A stretch of 64,000 nt of DNA from CAISCU01 sp943361925 (GCA_943361925.1 CALRIT020000003.1:232574-296573), one strand, 5' to 3'. Shown: positions 17,796 through 27,163, counted from the stretch's first letter. Notes: generated from the sequence alone by a model not told the origin. Made by a program: numbers and translations.

Positions 17796-18404
17796 ATGAA
17801 TTTTCCTTCTCAATTAATTGAAGATGCTGTCAACGAGCTTTCACGTTTCCCGGGTGTAGGGAAGAAGTCGGCATTAAGAATGGTTTTACACCTTTTAAAA
17901 CAAGGTGAAAAAGATGTAACTAAACTTGGGCAGTCAATTATTGATTTAAGGACTAAAATAAAATACTGCAAAACTTGTCACAATGTAAGTGATTCTGAAA
18001 CCTGTAATATCTGCAGCAATCCTAAACGCGATAAACAATTAATCTGTGTTGTTGAAGATTTAAGAGATGTGATGGCCATTGAAAATACCAATCAGTTTAA
18101 TGGTACTTATCATATTTTAGGTGGATTAATTAATCCAATTCAAGGCATTGGTCCTGATAAACTTCAAGCTGAATCTTTAATCGAAAGAGTAAAATCAGAA
18201 GAAACCAAAGAAATTATTATGGCACTTTCAGCTACTATGGAAGGAGATACTACTGTGTTTTATTTATCCCGAAAATTGCAATCGTTGTCGGTTAAAATTT
18301 CTACGATATCAAGAGGAATTGCGATAGGAGGGGAATTGGAATTTGCTGATGAAATTACTTTGGGACGTTCAATAGTAAGTAGAATTCCTTATCAAACTCA
18401 ATAG
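17796..18404 (+). CDS. recR: recombination protein RecR
   Basis: The 202-residue protein is a full-length RecR, which with RecO/RecF loads RecA at gaps. It has the N-terminal helix-hairpin-helix (LSRFPGVGKKSALRMVLHLL), the four-cysteine zinc motif CKTCHNV...CNIC near residues 58-73, the Toprim domain with VVEDLRDVMAIE and YHILGGLINPIQGIGP, and the C-terminal Walker-B-like segment ISRGIAIGGELEFADEITL. It is transcribed alone, divergent from the IMPase gene, and is followed by a strong hairpin terminator. Confidence 0.97.
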   Translation: MNFPSQLIEDAVNELSRFPGVGKKSALRMVLHLLKQGEKDVTKLGQSIIDLRTKIKYCKTCHNVSDSETCNICSNPKRDKQLICVVEDLRDVMAIENTNQFNGTYHILGGLINPIQGIGPDKLQAESLIERVKSEETKEIIMALSATMEGDTTVFYLSRKLQSLSVKISTISRGIAIGGELEFADEITLGRSIVSRIPYQTQ

Positions 18405-18414
18405 TATAAAAAAC

Positions 18415-18440
18415 GAAAGCCGCTTTCGGCGGCTTTCTTG
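18415..18440 (+). terminator. rho-independent terminator after recR
   Basis: A 9-bp perfect stem (GAAAGCCGC / GCGGCTTTC) with a TTTCG loop stands 10 bp after the recR stop and is preceded by an A-run. The downstream T-tract is short (TTGGG), so it may work best together with the A-run side. Confidence 0.7.
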
Positions 18441-18471
18441 GGTAAGTGTAAATGTAAGTGCTTATGAGAAA

Positions 18472-18574
18472 GCGGTGTACCCCGGCACCGCAATATGGTT
18501 GGATTTGTTATTAAAGGATTAGCCCTCAAAGAGAGCTAACCCATTTAATAAACCTTCACCCCTGAAGTTTTTTT
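18472..18574. other. intergenic hairpin cluster between recR and the TonB_C-like gene
   Basis: Three further stem-loops lie here. GCGGTG / CACCGC (18472-18491) is GC-rich and unlike its AT-rich surroundings. An imperfect 9-bp stem TTAGCCCTC / GAGAGCTAA is centred near 18525 and could end the minus-strand gene. CTTCA / TGAAG (18554-18567) is followed by TTTTTTTA and could act on plus-strand read-through. No protein is evident in the gap. Confidence 0.4.
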
Positions 18575-18929
18575 AGTTTGCGAAATACAAATTGATCTGT
18601 AGTGTTTTTCCTTCAAATCCAGAATAATTTTCTAAACTCATAGCTGTGATTTGCTCTTTAACATAAGTCTTTAAAAATTCGTTTTGGGTTTCAATTGATA
18701 CTACTTCAATAGTTTTATCTTCTTTGATTTTGAATTCTACAGTTACTTTTTCATTAACTGTTTTGTCAACTAATTCTGCCGGAAAAGCAACTTTACTACG
18801 AATTTCAGTGCTAATTGCTTTTACTTTAGCTGATTCTGGAGAATTTTTAGCGTTAGCTTTTGAACAAGTAGAGAAACTTAATCCACCTAAAAGCATGATG
18901 CCTAAAACCAATGATTGTAATGTTTTCAT
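18573..18929 (-). CDS. small secreted protein, TonB C-terminal-like
   Basis: This 118-residue protein starts with a signal peptide (MKTLQSLVLGIMLLGGLSFS) followed by a cysteine at position 22, so it could be a lipoprotein although the lipobox is poor. The mature part (about 35-115) has the pattern of a short TonB C-terminal-like domain: AFPAELVDKTVNEKVTVEFKIKEDKTIEVVSIETQN followed by a basic helix. Such stand-alone domains are common in Bacteroidota and have no fixed role. The gene is single; the 276-bp gap on its upstream side holds no other gene. Confidence in it being real is good, function unknown. Confidence 0.7.
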   Translation of the reverse strand: MKTLQSLVLGIMLLGGLSFSTCSKANAKNSPESAKVKAISTEIRSKVAFPAELVDKTVNEKVTVEFKIKEDKTIEVVSIETQNEFLKTYVKEQITAMSLENYSGFEGKTLQINLYFAN

Positions 18930-19205
18930 ATATTTATTTTTTGTTGTTGTTATGCATTTGACGCAACAAAGGTGAAATTAGTTACACAACTGCTGAAATA
19001 TTTTTAGATGAAGTTGATTTTTTTTAAGTTGAAGTAAGTTTTTAATTAGATGAAAGGAGCTTTAAGAAAATGTTAAGGAAATCGCACTAATAATCAGCGG
19101 TTTAAACTAGGTTTAAGTGGTAGTGAAGCTTTTAAACTATAATATCAGACCTTATCTTGTTAAATAAACAATTCGAAATGCCTATTTTCGTTTGCTTATA
19201 ACCCT

Positions 19206-21164
19206 ATGCAGCTTTCCGTAGTAGTAGTAAATTATAATGTTCGGTACTTTCTTGAACAAGCACTCTATTCAATTAGAAAGGCTTGTGAGGGAATTGAAGC
19301 GGAAATTTTTGTGGTCGATAACCATTCTGCTGATGGTTCTTGTGAAATGGTTCGTCATAGATTTCCAGAAGTTATTTTATTGGATAACAAAGAAAACTAC
19401 GGTTTTTCAAAAGCGAATAATCAAGCTATACGTTTAGCTAAAGGAAAGTATATCCTTTTAATTAATCCGGATACTGTTGTTGAAGAAGATTGCTTTAAAA
19501 AAGTAATTGATTTTATGGAAGCCACTCCCGATGCCGGCGCTGTTGGTGTAAAAATGATAGATGGTGCCGGAAAATTTCTACCTGAATCGAAACGTGGTTT
19601 ACCAACTCCGGAAGTAGCTTTTTATAAAATATTTGGATTAGCAGCACTATTTCCAAAATCAAAACGATTTGGCAAATACCATTTGGGCTTTCTTGATAAA
19701 AACAAAACCCATGAAGTAGAAATTCTTGCCGGTGCTTTTATGATGATAAGCAAGGAAGCGTTTGAAAAGGCCGGTTTATTAGATGAAGACTACTTTATGT
19801 ATGGTGAAGACATTGATTTAAGTTTTCGCATTTCTAAGGCTGGTTTTAAGAATTACTACTTTTCAGATACCACCATCATCCATTATAAAGGTGAAAGTAC
19901 CAAAAGAACCTCGGTTAATTATGTGTTTACCTTTTACAGGGCGATGATCATTTTTGCTCAGAAGCATTATTCACAAAAACACGCCAGAATTTTTAGTACA
20001 CTTATTCACTTTGCTATTTATATAAGAGCGATTGCTGCCATCGGAATAAGATTTTTTAAACAAGCTTTACTTCCGGGTTTAGATTTTATATTTTTTATTC
20101 TCGCCTTTTTAATCATCAAAAATGTTTGGAGTGAATACAAATTTGAAACAAGGGAGGCCTATCCCGAAAATTCTGTTTGGGTAAATTCATTAGTATATTC
20201 TGTTTTATGGATGTCGGGTTTATTTCTTGCCGGCTCCTATCATAAAAGAAAAACATTCTTAAGTGTTGTAAAAGGTATTGCCATTGGAACATTGGCAATT
20301 GCAGTTTTTTATGCTTTTGTTGATGAAGCTTATAGATTTTCTAGAGCTTTGATTGTTCTAGGGACATTTGCTTCAATATTTATTGCTTATTTAAACCGCC
20401 TTTTCATTTATTTCCTTTCAAATAAAAAATTGAGTTTTAGTTTAGGTTCAGAGCTAAAGACAATCATTGTTGGAAATAAAGATGAAGTTTCACGTGTACA
20501 AGACCTGCTTGTTAAATCTAAAAGCAGAACCGAATACATTGGGTTTGTAGGAGTAAATGATTCAGAAACAGAGGATGATCATTATATTGGAAATGTAAAT
20601 CAGTTGGCTGATATCGTTGAATTATTTGGGGTGGAAGAAATTATTTTCTGTAGTAAGGATTTATCAGCAGCCCGCATTATAGAATGGATGGGTATTATTG
20701 GAAAACCGGATGTGATGTTTAAAATTGTTCCGGAAGAGAGTTTGTTTATTATTGGCTCGAATTCTAAAAACGCACCTGGAGATTTTTATACCATTGAATT
20801 TAATCTTTCCTTATCTAAACCATTTGAACAACAAAAGAAACGTTTGTTTGATATTGGCTTTGCGTTAATCTTACTTCCGTTTTTACCTGTTATTTTGTTA
20901 TTCGTTAAAAATCGTACAGGTTTATTTTCAAATTGGTTCAGGGTTCTTAGTGGCGATTTAACCTGGGTTGGTTATGCTAAAACCGAAAACAATAAACTCC
21001 TTCCCGGTTTAAGAGAAGGAGTTTTAAGTCCGGTAGATAAAAACCACGGAAAGTTTATTAATGAAGTTACTGCTCAAAAACTAAATTTTCTTTATGCCAA
21101 AGATTATTCAGTTGAGAAGGACTTTATTATATTGGTTAAATCGCTTAGAAGTCTTGGAAACTAA
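19206..21164 (+). CDS. GT2 glycosyltransferase fused to a truncated WbaP/WcaJ-like transferase
   Basis: The 652-residue protein has three parts. Residues 1-230 are a GT2 family (rhamnosyltransferase-like) domain with SVVVVNYNVRYFLEQAL, VDNHSADGS, LLINPDTVVEED as the DXD region, and MYGEDIDLSFR. Residues about 255-410 carry several membrane helices. Residues about 420-650 resemble the C-terminal half of polyisoprenyl-phosphate hexose-1-phosphate transferases: a nucleotide-binding-like domain, KKRLFDIGFALILLP, SGDLTWVGY and KLLPGLREG. The catalytic stretch that should lie between the helix and SGDL (K-x-RTM and the following Asp-Glu) is missing. It probably adds a sugar to a lipid-linked glycan at the inner membrane while the tail only anchors or regulates. 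Its stop overlaps the converging gene by four bases. Confidence 0.82.
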   Translation: MQLSVVVVNYNVRYFLEQALYSIRKACEGIEAEIFVVDNHSADGSCEMVRHRFPEVILLDNKENYGFSKANNQAIRLAKGKYILLINPDTVVEEDCFKKVIDFMEATPDAGAVGVKMIDGAGKFLPESKRGLPTPEVAFYKIFGLAALFPKSKRFGKYHLGFLDKNKTHEVEILAGAFMMISKEAFEKAGLLDEDYFMYGEDIDLSFRISKAGFKNYYFSDTTIIHYKGESTKRTSVNYVFTFYRAMIIFAQKHYSQKHARIFSTLIHFAIYIRAIAAIGIRFFKQALLPGLDFIFFILAFLIIKNVWSEYKFETREAYPENSVWVNSLVYSVLWMSGLFLAGSYHKRKTFLSVVKGIAIGTLAIAVFYAFVDEAYRFSRALIVLGTFASIFIAYLNRLFIYFLSNKKLSFSLGSELKTIIVGNKDEVSRVQDLLVKSKSRTEYIGFVGVNDSETEDDHYIGNVNQLADIVELFGVEEIIFCSKDLSAARIIEWMGIIGKPDVMFKIVPEESLFIIGSNSKNAPGDFYTIEFNLSLSKPFEQQKKRLFDIGFALILLPFLPVILLFVKNRTGLFSNWFRVLSGDLTWVGYAKTENNKLLPGLREGVLSPVDKNHGKFINEVTAQKLNFLYAKDYSVEKDFIILVKSLRSLGN

Positions 21165-21778
21165 GATTTATTGCTAAGAAATGATCTAGTCCACTCCTGG
21201 AATTTTTCCATTTTTTTGATGCTATCCTGTTGCCATTCAAGCACATTTTTAATTGCCAAATCCTGAGTTTCCTTGTATTGAGTTTTTAATTCATCAAGTT
21301 TCTCTCTTACTTCTTTTTTAGCTTCATCCAATTCTTCACCTGCTTCCATTTTACCTAAAGTAAACTGTAATCTGGCAATTTCTAATGAAGTTTTAAAAGT
21401 TTGAGATTGTTGTTCGAAAAGCTCTATTGATTGCTCATAAATCTTAGCGCCATTTTCTTTTCCATTTTTATACAAATCTTGAAGAGCAGCTTCAATTTTT
21501 TTGCTTTGTTCCTCAAAAACCTCTTTTCCTTCAGCTTTTCCTAAGGCTAATTGAACTTGTAAAGCTTCAATTTTTCCTTTTATTTCTTGTGCTTTTTCTT
21601 CACCATTTTCAACCTGTTTTTCTAATTCTGTTTTCCATTTTTCCAGGTTATTTTTTAACAAGTTTTTATTTGATTCGAAGTTTTCTATGGCTTCATCCAA
21701 TCCTTTATTTAAAGTACCTTCTACTTTTTCGAATTGTTTTCTCCAATGAGAAATCATATCGTGATATTGATTATTCAT
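21161..21778 (-). CDS. coiled-coil protein of unknown function
   Basis: This 205-residue protein is almost entirely charged heptad-type alpha-helix, rich in Glu, Lys and Gln, with no signal peptide. Two segments resemble each other, around LQVQLALGKAEGKEVFEE and LQFTLGKMEAGEELDEAK, spaced about 65 residues, suggesting an internal duplication. It is the last gene of a minus-strand run that starts with the ppiD-like gene, 29 bp after the alpha/beta hydrolase. I do not recognise a family; it may be a structural or envelope-associated helper. Its last four bases overlap the end of the GT2 gene on the other strand. Confidence 0.75.
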   Translation of the reverse strand: MNNQYHDMISHWRKQFEKVEGTLNKGLDEAIENFESNKNLLKNNLEKWKTELEKQVENGEEKAQEIKGKIEALQVQLALGKAEGKEVFEEQSKKIEAALQDLYKNGKENGAKIYEQSIELFEQQSQTFKTSLEIARLQFTLGKMEAGEELDEAKKEVREKLDELKTQYKETQDLAIKNVLEWQQDSIKKMEKFQEWTRSFLSNKS

Positions 21779-21807
21779 TCTTCAAAGGTATTAAGTTTTT
21801 GAGCAAA

Positions 21808-22575
21808 TTAGCTGTTTCCCAATAATTTAATAAATTGATTGATATGTTTGTTTAGTTCATTGGCTTCTTCAACCATGCTCATATGAGCAGAATTTTTTAA
21901 ATAAGCTATATATGGCTTTTTACATTTAATCGAGAAGGTGAATAAGTCGTTTTCAGGTATTAATGAATCGTATTTTCCTATTCCCCAAAAAAATGGAATA
22001 TCCAGTTTTTCTAACAATTCGGTATTGTCTTCTCTATTCATCATAGCTTTTACAGATTCAATAATTCCTTCTTTTGGACCTTTTTTACCTTCTTCAATGA
22101 ATTGTGAAGCATACTTTACAGCATTTTCATTGGTAAATAAAGGTGGAATGAAATTCTTTAAATAAACTTCAGTATCATGTTTTTCTAAAAAGGAGATAAC
22201 TTGTCGTCTTTTGTCTTTTCGTTCCTCTGAATCGGCTACTGGTGTTGAATGAATTAATCCAATTCCTTTTAAGTATTCAGGAAATAACTTGGCAAAGGCC
22301 AAACTTACATATCCTCCCATACTATGACCAAACAAGTAAACTTTGGTTTTCCCTTTTTGCTGAAGTAATTCCTGCACAGCCTTAGCCATATCAACTAAAC
22401 TGATATTGGAAACAGTTTCACTTTTTCCAAAGCCCGGTAGATCAATTGTTATTACTTCATAGTTGCCACAAAAAAATAATACCTGCTCGTTGAAGCAGGT
22501 ATTATTTTCACAAAATCCATGAAGAAATACAATTGTTTCGGGTCCGTTACCTTTTGTATAACTAACCAAATTCAT
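21808..22575 (-). CDS. alpha/beta hydrolase
   Basis: The 255-residue protein is a complete alpha/beta-hydrolase. It has the oxyanion-hole loop FLHGFCENN, the strand turn DLPGFGKSE, the nucleophile elbow GHSMGGYVSLAFAK (serine in GHSMG), the acid in GKYDSLIP and the histidine in NSAHMSMVEE. A helical cap lies between about residues 120 and 190. No signal peptide is seen, so it is cytoplasmic. The substrate is not predictable; esterase or MenH-like activity is possible. It begins 4 bp after the stop of the ppiD-like gene, so the two are surely cotranscribed. Confidence 0.9.
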   Translation of the reverse strand: MNLVSYTKGNGPETIVFLHGFCENNTCFNEQVLFFCGNYEVITIDLPGFGKSETVSNISLVDMAKAVQELLQQKGKTKVYLFGHSMGGYVSLAFAKLFPEYLKGIGLIHSTPVADSEERKDKRRQVISFLEKHDTEVYLKNFIPPLFTNENAVKYASQFIEEGKKGPKEGIIESVKAMMNREDNTELLEKLDIPFFWGIGKYDSLIPENDLFTFSIKCKKPYIAYLKNSAHMSMVEEANELNKHINQFIKLLGNS

Positions 22576-22579
22576 TGTA

Positions 22580-24697
22580 CTAATAGAATTTAAATCTGTA
22601 ATCTTTTACGTTTTTAACTTCTTTTAAAACTTCTAAGTAGCTGTATTCAATTCTAGATTGAAGTGCGCTTGATATTTCTGTTTTGAAGCTGTTTAAATCT
22701 GATTGTGCTGGAGCAGGAGTTGTTTTGGTTACCTGGAAAGCATAAACACCACCATCACCTTTAACCGGACCAACTAATTTACCCGCTGGAGTTCCCATAA
22801 CTGTACCTACGAATGATGGATCAAATCCAACCATAGGTACGCTTGAATTTTCAAATGTTTGAGAAGGAACTGGATTTAAAGCTTGGTTTAAATTACGACT
22901 TAATGCATCTAAAGTTGTATTAGATTCCATTGCAGTTTTCATTTTCTCCATTAATTGTTCAGCTTTTTTATCTTTTCTATAATCAGCTAAAACTCTTTCT
23001 CTTGAAGATTCAAAGCTTGCTTTTCCTTTTTCTCTGATAGCATTAACTGTTGCAATTACATATTTATCGTTTCCGATAGTAATTACTTCACTAACTGCAC
23101 CAACTTTAGCTGTAAATGCCCATTTAACAACTTCTCTTGCTTCATTGAAACCAGGTAAAAAATTGTCGTTTTCACGAACAAATTCAGCAACTCTTTTTTC
23201 CATTTTCTTTTCAGCAATATTTGCTTCAAAAGATTTAGCATCTGTAGATGCTGCTGCAAAAGTGCTTGCTTCATTATAAGCCGCACCTGTAGTTTTATCA
23301 CTTGCCGCAACTGTTCTTTCCAAAACTGCAGCAGTTACTAATTTTTTGCTCTTGTCTTCAGTGATTTTGATTACATGGAATCCAAACTGTGTTTTTAAAA
23401 CAAATTGATCACCTTTTCTACCATTTTTAATAGCATCGTTGAAGTCTTTAACCATTGCACCTTCAGGGAACCAGCCTAAATCTCCACCTTTATCTTTTGT
23501 ACCATCAGTTCCAAATTCAGAAGCTAATGTTGCGAATGATTCTCCTTTTTTAACACGAGCTAAGATATCGTTGGCTTTTGTTCTTGCTTTGATAGTATCT
23601 TCCATAGTAGCACCTTCAACTCTTATTAAGATATGGCTTGCTCTCATGCTGAATGCTGTATCTTCTTTTTCACCAACTACTTTGTATAAAGAATATTTAC
23701 CATTTTTAAACATTGGACCAAATACTGTTCCAGGAGCTGCAGAAAATAATTGTGCTTGTAATTCTTCAGGATAAGCTGAACGATTTCTAGCAGTTGGATC
23801 GAAACCTACTTCACTGTTTGAGTTTGTATAAGTAGTGTCGTTATCTGTTGATTTAAATTGCTCAAGTTGATCATAAGCCCATTTTTGAGCAGCAGCGCTA
23901 TCTTCTGAAGATGGAGCAAAATCCCAAACAACGAAATCTAATTTTCTGCTGTTTTCACGCTCTTTGTATTTGTCCATGTTCTTTTTGAAGTATGATTTTA
24001 AATCAGATTCTTCAGCAGTAATGGTTGTATCTACAATTGACATGTAAGGAATAGCAACGAAGTTAAACTCTGCAGTTGCTGTTCTTGCTTGAAATGCACT
24101 TTTTGCTTCTAAAGAAGTTGTGTAAACACCTTTTTTTAATAAGTTGGTGAATTTACGTTGTTGACCATCTGTAACTAAGAAATCTTCAAACTCTTTCCAT
24201 TGAGCTTTCATGTTTTCATCAGTTCCTTCCGACATTTGCTTCAAATAACGTTTTACATTATTTACATCAAATTGTCCGGTTGCAGGATCTGTAAATGATT
24301 GAAGAATTTGTGGATGAATGTTTTTACCAATCAACATATCTTCTAATTCCTCATTACTGATTTCAATACCTAAATCTTTGTATTGTTTAACCATTAAGTA
24401 ATCATTCATTACCTGAGTCCATGTTTGTTCACGAACCTGATTAATCGTATTTTCATCAAGATTTTCTTGTTGAGAACGTTTTTTGAAGTTTTCGGTATTG
24501 ATTTCTAACCTTTCTTCAAATTGACGGATTCCAATAGTTTCACCATCAATTTCAGCCACATTGTTGCTGCTTGCTTGTCCACTGAATAAACTAGAATTGC
24601 TGTTTAGTGCATCAGAAATCACAAAGAGTAACAGGGCGCCACCGACAACACCAATTGCCAATCCGGACCTGTTTCTTATTTTAGTTAAAATTGCCAT
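22580..24697 (-). CDS. PpiD/SurA-like peptidylprolyl isomerase
   Basis: The 705-residue protein has an N-terminal membrane anchor (residues about 12-30, SGLAIGVVGGALLLFVISDAL), a SurA_N-type chaperone region (about 45-210), and a parvulin/rotamase domain at about 345-450 with ASHILIRVEG, GESFATLASEFG, KGGDLGWFPEGAMVKDF and FGFHVIKI. A second, poorly conserved rotamase-like segment may follow. It matches the PpiD pattern: an inner-membrane-anchored periplasmic folding factor for outer-membrane and secreted proteins. Bacteroidota PpiD homologues have this length. It heads the minus-strand unit ppiD-hydrolase-coiled coil, behind a good -7/-33 promoter candidate. Confidence 0.9.
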   Translation of the reverse strand: MAILTKIRNRSGLAIGVVGGALLLFVISDALNSNSSLFSGQASSNNVAEIDGETIGIRQFEERLEINTENFKKRSQQENLDENTINQVREQTWTQVMNDYLMVKQYKDLGIEISNEELEDMLIGKNIHPQILQSFTDPATGQFDVNNVKRYLKQMSEGTDENMKAQWKEFEDFLVTDGQQRKFTNLLKKGVYTTSLEAKSAFQARTATAEFNFVAIPYMSIVDTTITAEESDLKSYFKKNMDKYKERENSRKLDFVVWDFAPSSEDSAAAQKWAYDQLEQFKSTDNDTTYTNSNSEVGFDPTARNRSAYPEELQAQLFSAAPGTVFGPMFKNGKYSLYKVVGEKEDTAFSMRASHILIRVEGATMEDTIKARTKANDILARVKKGESFATLASEFGTDGTKDKGGDLGWFPEGAMVKDFNDAIKNGRKGDQFVLKTQFGFHVIKITEDKSKKLVTAAVLERTVAASDKTTGAAYNEASTFAAASTDAKSFEANIAEKKMEKRVAEFVRENDNFLPGFNEAREVVKWAFTAKVGAVSEVITIGNDKYVIATVNAIREKGKASFESSRERVLADYRKDKKAEQLMEKMKTAMESNTTLDALSRNLNQALNPVPSQTFENSSVPMVGFDPSFVGTVMGTPAGKLVGPVKGDGGVYAFQVTKTTPAPAQSDLNSFKTEISSALQSRIEYSYLEVLKEVKNVKDYRFKFY

Positions 24698-24720
24698 CTA
24701 TATAGATTTTTAAAGAGTGG

Positions 24721-24753
24721 CAAAAATAACGGCCATTTTTTCAAAAAATCAAA
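24721..24753 (-). promoter_or_regulatory. candidate promoter of the ppiD-like gene
   Basis: Read on the minus strand, TTTG (24753-24750) and TATTTTTG (24728-24721, fitting TAnnTTTG) are 21 bp apart. Transcription would start about 18 bp before the ATG at 24697. Confidence 0.45.
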
Positions 24754-24859
24754 TGAATATTGCGTCTTTTTTAATTGTTTTCTGCTTTGGCCTATTTTTG
24801 ACCATCGAAAGGAAGGCGTATTTCGACAATAAATTTCTGATTATTAATAAGATTTGAAC

Positions 24860-25576
24860 ATGAGTGATTCCAATAAATTTGGCAAATTGTATCTGATTCC
24901 CAATGTGTTAAGTGATGATAATACCGATGACTTTATACCGGAAATGGTTAAAAGAATGGTTCATCACATCGACAGGTTTGTTGTTGAAAATGAAAAGGAT
25001 GCAAGGGCATTAATCAAAAAATTAAAATTAGAAAAGCCCCAAAATGAGCTAAATTTTTGGAAATTAGACGAACATACACCCGAATCTGAGATTGGAAACC
25101 TGCTAATTGCACTCGAAAATGGTCAGGATGCAGGTATAATTACCGATGCAGGTTTGCCTTGTATTGCCGATCCGGGTTCTTTGCTTGTTGCGTTGGCTCA
25201 TAGAAAGAATATTGAGGTTGTTCCTTTACCCGGTTCTTCAAGTATTTTGCTTACTTTGATGGGTAGCGGTTTAAACGGACAAAGTTTTGCTTTTAATGGA
25301 TATATTCCTGTAGATAAGGCACAAAGAGCTAAAAGAATTCAGTTTTTGGAACAATTGGCTTTAAAAGGTCAGACCCAAATTTTTATGGAAGCTCCATATA
25401 GAAACAATGCTCTTTTAGCAGATGTACTTCAAAATTGTAAACCCAATCTGCGCTTGTGTATTGGATGTGATTTAACCTCAAATAAGAGTTTTATCAGAAC
25501 CAAAACAATTGCAGATTGGAAAAAGGAATTGCCAGATTTACATAAGAAACCGGTTATTTTTATCATCGGAATCTAA
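24860..25576 (+). CDS. RsmI-like SAM-dependent methyltransferase (tetrapyrrole methylase fold)
   Basis: The start is taken at the ATG at 24860 (MSDSNKFGKLYLIPN); an in-frame TTG two codons upstream is less likely. The 238-residue protein has the tetrapyrrole-methylase fold: KLYLIPNVL at the N-terminus, the GIITDAGLPCIADPG loop (residues about 95-110), the PLPGSSSILLTLMGSG block and the FIMEAPYRN segment. RsmI 2'-O-methylates C1402 of 16S rRNA. The N-terminal half is less conserved than in RsmI (a bacteroidal paralogue group), so the true substrate is uncertain. It is a single gene, divergent from ppiD and converging with the DUF4173-like gene. Confidence 0.85.
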   Translation: MSDSNKFGKLYLIPNVLSDDNTDDFIPEMVKRMVHHIDRFVVENEKDARALIKKLKLEKPQNELNFWKLDEHTPESEIGNLLIALENGQDAGIITDAGLPCIADPGSLLVALAHRKNIEVVPLPGSSSILLTLMGSGLNGQSFAFNGYIPVDKAQRAKRIQFLEQLALKGQTQIFMEAPYRNNALLADVLQNCKPNLRLCIGCDLTSNKSFIRTKTIADWKKELPDLHKKPVIFIIGI

Positions 25577-25593
25577 TATTTCAAACAATATTT

Positions 25594-27099
25594 TTATTGA
25601 GCTTGACCCGTTTCAAGCAATAAATTATAAGCTCTTTGCTCAGGTAAATTCCATTCGAGCCACGATTTTTCGCTAAATTCTTTTACAAAAGAAGATTTCC
25701 TGCTACTTACTTGTCCACCAAAATTTGATTCGATTGAATTTACTTTAACCGGGAATCTGCTGAATTGCAGGCTATCTATTTGTTTTAATTTTGTGTTATC
25801 ACTATTTAACCAAGGCAATGCGGCATCATTTAATTGAAGCATGAATTCATAGTGCAGATAAGCTTTATCAGAATGATTGAAATTGTATCGGGCAATAATT
25901 CCATCCCAATTAAAACAGGCAGCTAAAATGGCAATAAAATAAACTGAAATTGAATTGGTTGAAATTAAATAAGAAACAGATTTTTTATTGAGAATTTTAT
26001 AGATAATACTAAGTAAAGCAATTGCAGCAGCTAACAAAAAGAAGTAGATAAAAATTCGTTTATATGCCAATGCATAAAATTGCACATAGTAGGTATTACG
26101 AACGGCTACGGCAGCTACCATCAATAAATTTTGAGCTATCCAAAGTATAACCAATGCTTTAAAAAATCCATTGTTTTTCATAAACAATAAATTTCCGTTG
26201 AGGTAATAAATCGTGATGGCAATTGAAATCAACAAAGCAAAAATGAGCAGGTAAGTTCCTTCATGAACAAATCCTTTTAATAACTGGCCTGTCCATGTAA
26301 AGCCAAACCAAACATTTTTAACTTCTAAAAAATTTTGCCAGGCCAACATCAAGTTAATGATGATAAAAAATGAAATGGCAACTTGTTGTTGTCTTAATAA
26401 TAATCGGTTTAGTTTTCTGAATTCCGGTTTTTTCTTCTTACGCAGAAGTTCCATTTCAAGTGATTGTTCTTTTGAAACTAATTTTTCCGAATAAGTTTTC
26501 ACCAAGAAGAATGAAAAAATAATTAAACCCAGGATGTAGAGCAAAATTCCATCGAAAGAAAACTCACCAAAAAAATCTTTAATGCTGGTCCAAACGGCTT
26601 TGAAACTTTCCCCAAAAAATTCATTTGCCGATGCGTAAATAGAAACCAATATGATTAAAGTAAAAGCAGGTAGGAAAAAGAATCGTACAAAATTTTTCCA
26701 GTTACTCTTGCTTTCTGCGCCACCACTTAGTCCTTGAACTAAACTTACTCTTGCATTACTTAAAGCATAGAAAAAGTAATTTGGAGCAAATTGAATATGT
26801 TTAATTTGGGTATAATGAACAGTTCCAATAAACAGTGCAAATGATAACCAAAACATCAGAATTCCAAGGGTATTATGTCCAAGAACAACTGATTGTCCGC
26901 TAAGAATTAGACCAACAATTAAAATGACAAATCCTCGTGAAGTTGCGCCGGTTCTTGTCCAAAGCCAGGCGCCAATAGTAACCAAACTAAGTAAAAAATA
27001 ATTTAAACCAGGTGATTTGTGGTAAAGAAGAAAACAGAATAAGCCTGCCATCAACAAAATGAAGGCACGTGTAAATTGTTTTGATTGATTCATAGCCAT
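25594..27099 (-). CDS. DUF4153/DUF4173-like polytopic membrane protein
   Basis: The 501-residue protein has roughly 11-12 hydrophobic segments, with a conserved extra-membrane end that includes NWDGIIARYNFNHSDKAYLHYEFMLQL and a short polar tail with the LNLP-like ending. This pattern fits the DUF4153/DUF4173 group of bacterial membrane proteins with no assigned activity. There are two possible starts, 27099 (MAMNQ) and 27093 (MNQ). It is single and divergent from the TetR/paa unit; the 154-bp gap between them carries the TetR operator, which might also affect this gene. Confidence 0.72.
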   Translation of the reverse strand: MAMNQSKQFTRAFILLMAGLFCFLLYHKSPGLNYFLLSLVTIGAWLWTRTGATSRGFVILIVGLILSGQSVVLGHNTLGILMFWLSFALFIGTVHYTQIKHIQFAPNYFFYALSNARVSLVQGLSGGAESKSNWKNFVRFFFLPAFTLIILVSIYASANEFFGESFKAVWTSIKDFFGEFSFDGILLYILGLIIFSFFLVKTYSEKLVSKEQSLEMELLRKKKKPEFRKLNRLLLRQQQVAISFFIIINLMLAWQNFLEVKNVWFGFTWTGQLLKGFVHEGTYLLIFALLISIAITIYYLNGNLLFMKNNGFFKALVILWIAQNLLMVAAVAVRNTYYVQFYALAYKRIFIYFFLLAAAIALLSIIYKILNKKSVSYLISTNSISVYFIAILAACFNWDGIIARYNFNHSDKAYLHYEFMLQLNDAALPWLNSDNTKLKQIDSLQFSRFPVKVNSIESNFGGQVSSRKSSFVKEFSEKSWLEWNLPEQRAYNLLLETGQAQ

Positions 27100-27163
27100 T
27101 TGAAACGCAACCTATAAAGGATTATTTTAAAATAATAATTGATTTTGGTCCGATTTACCCTAA

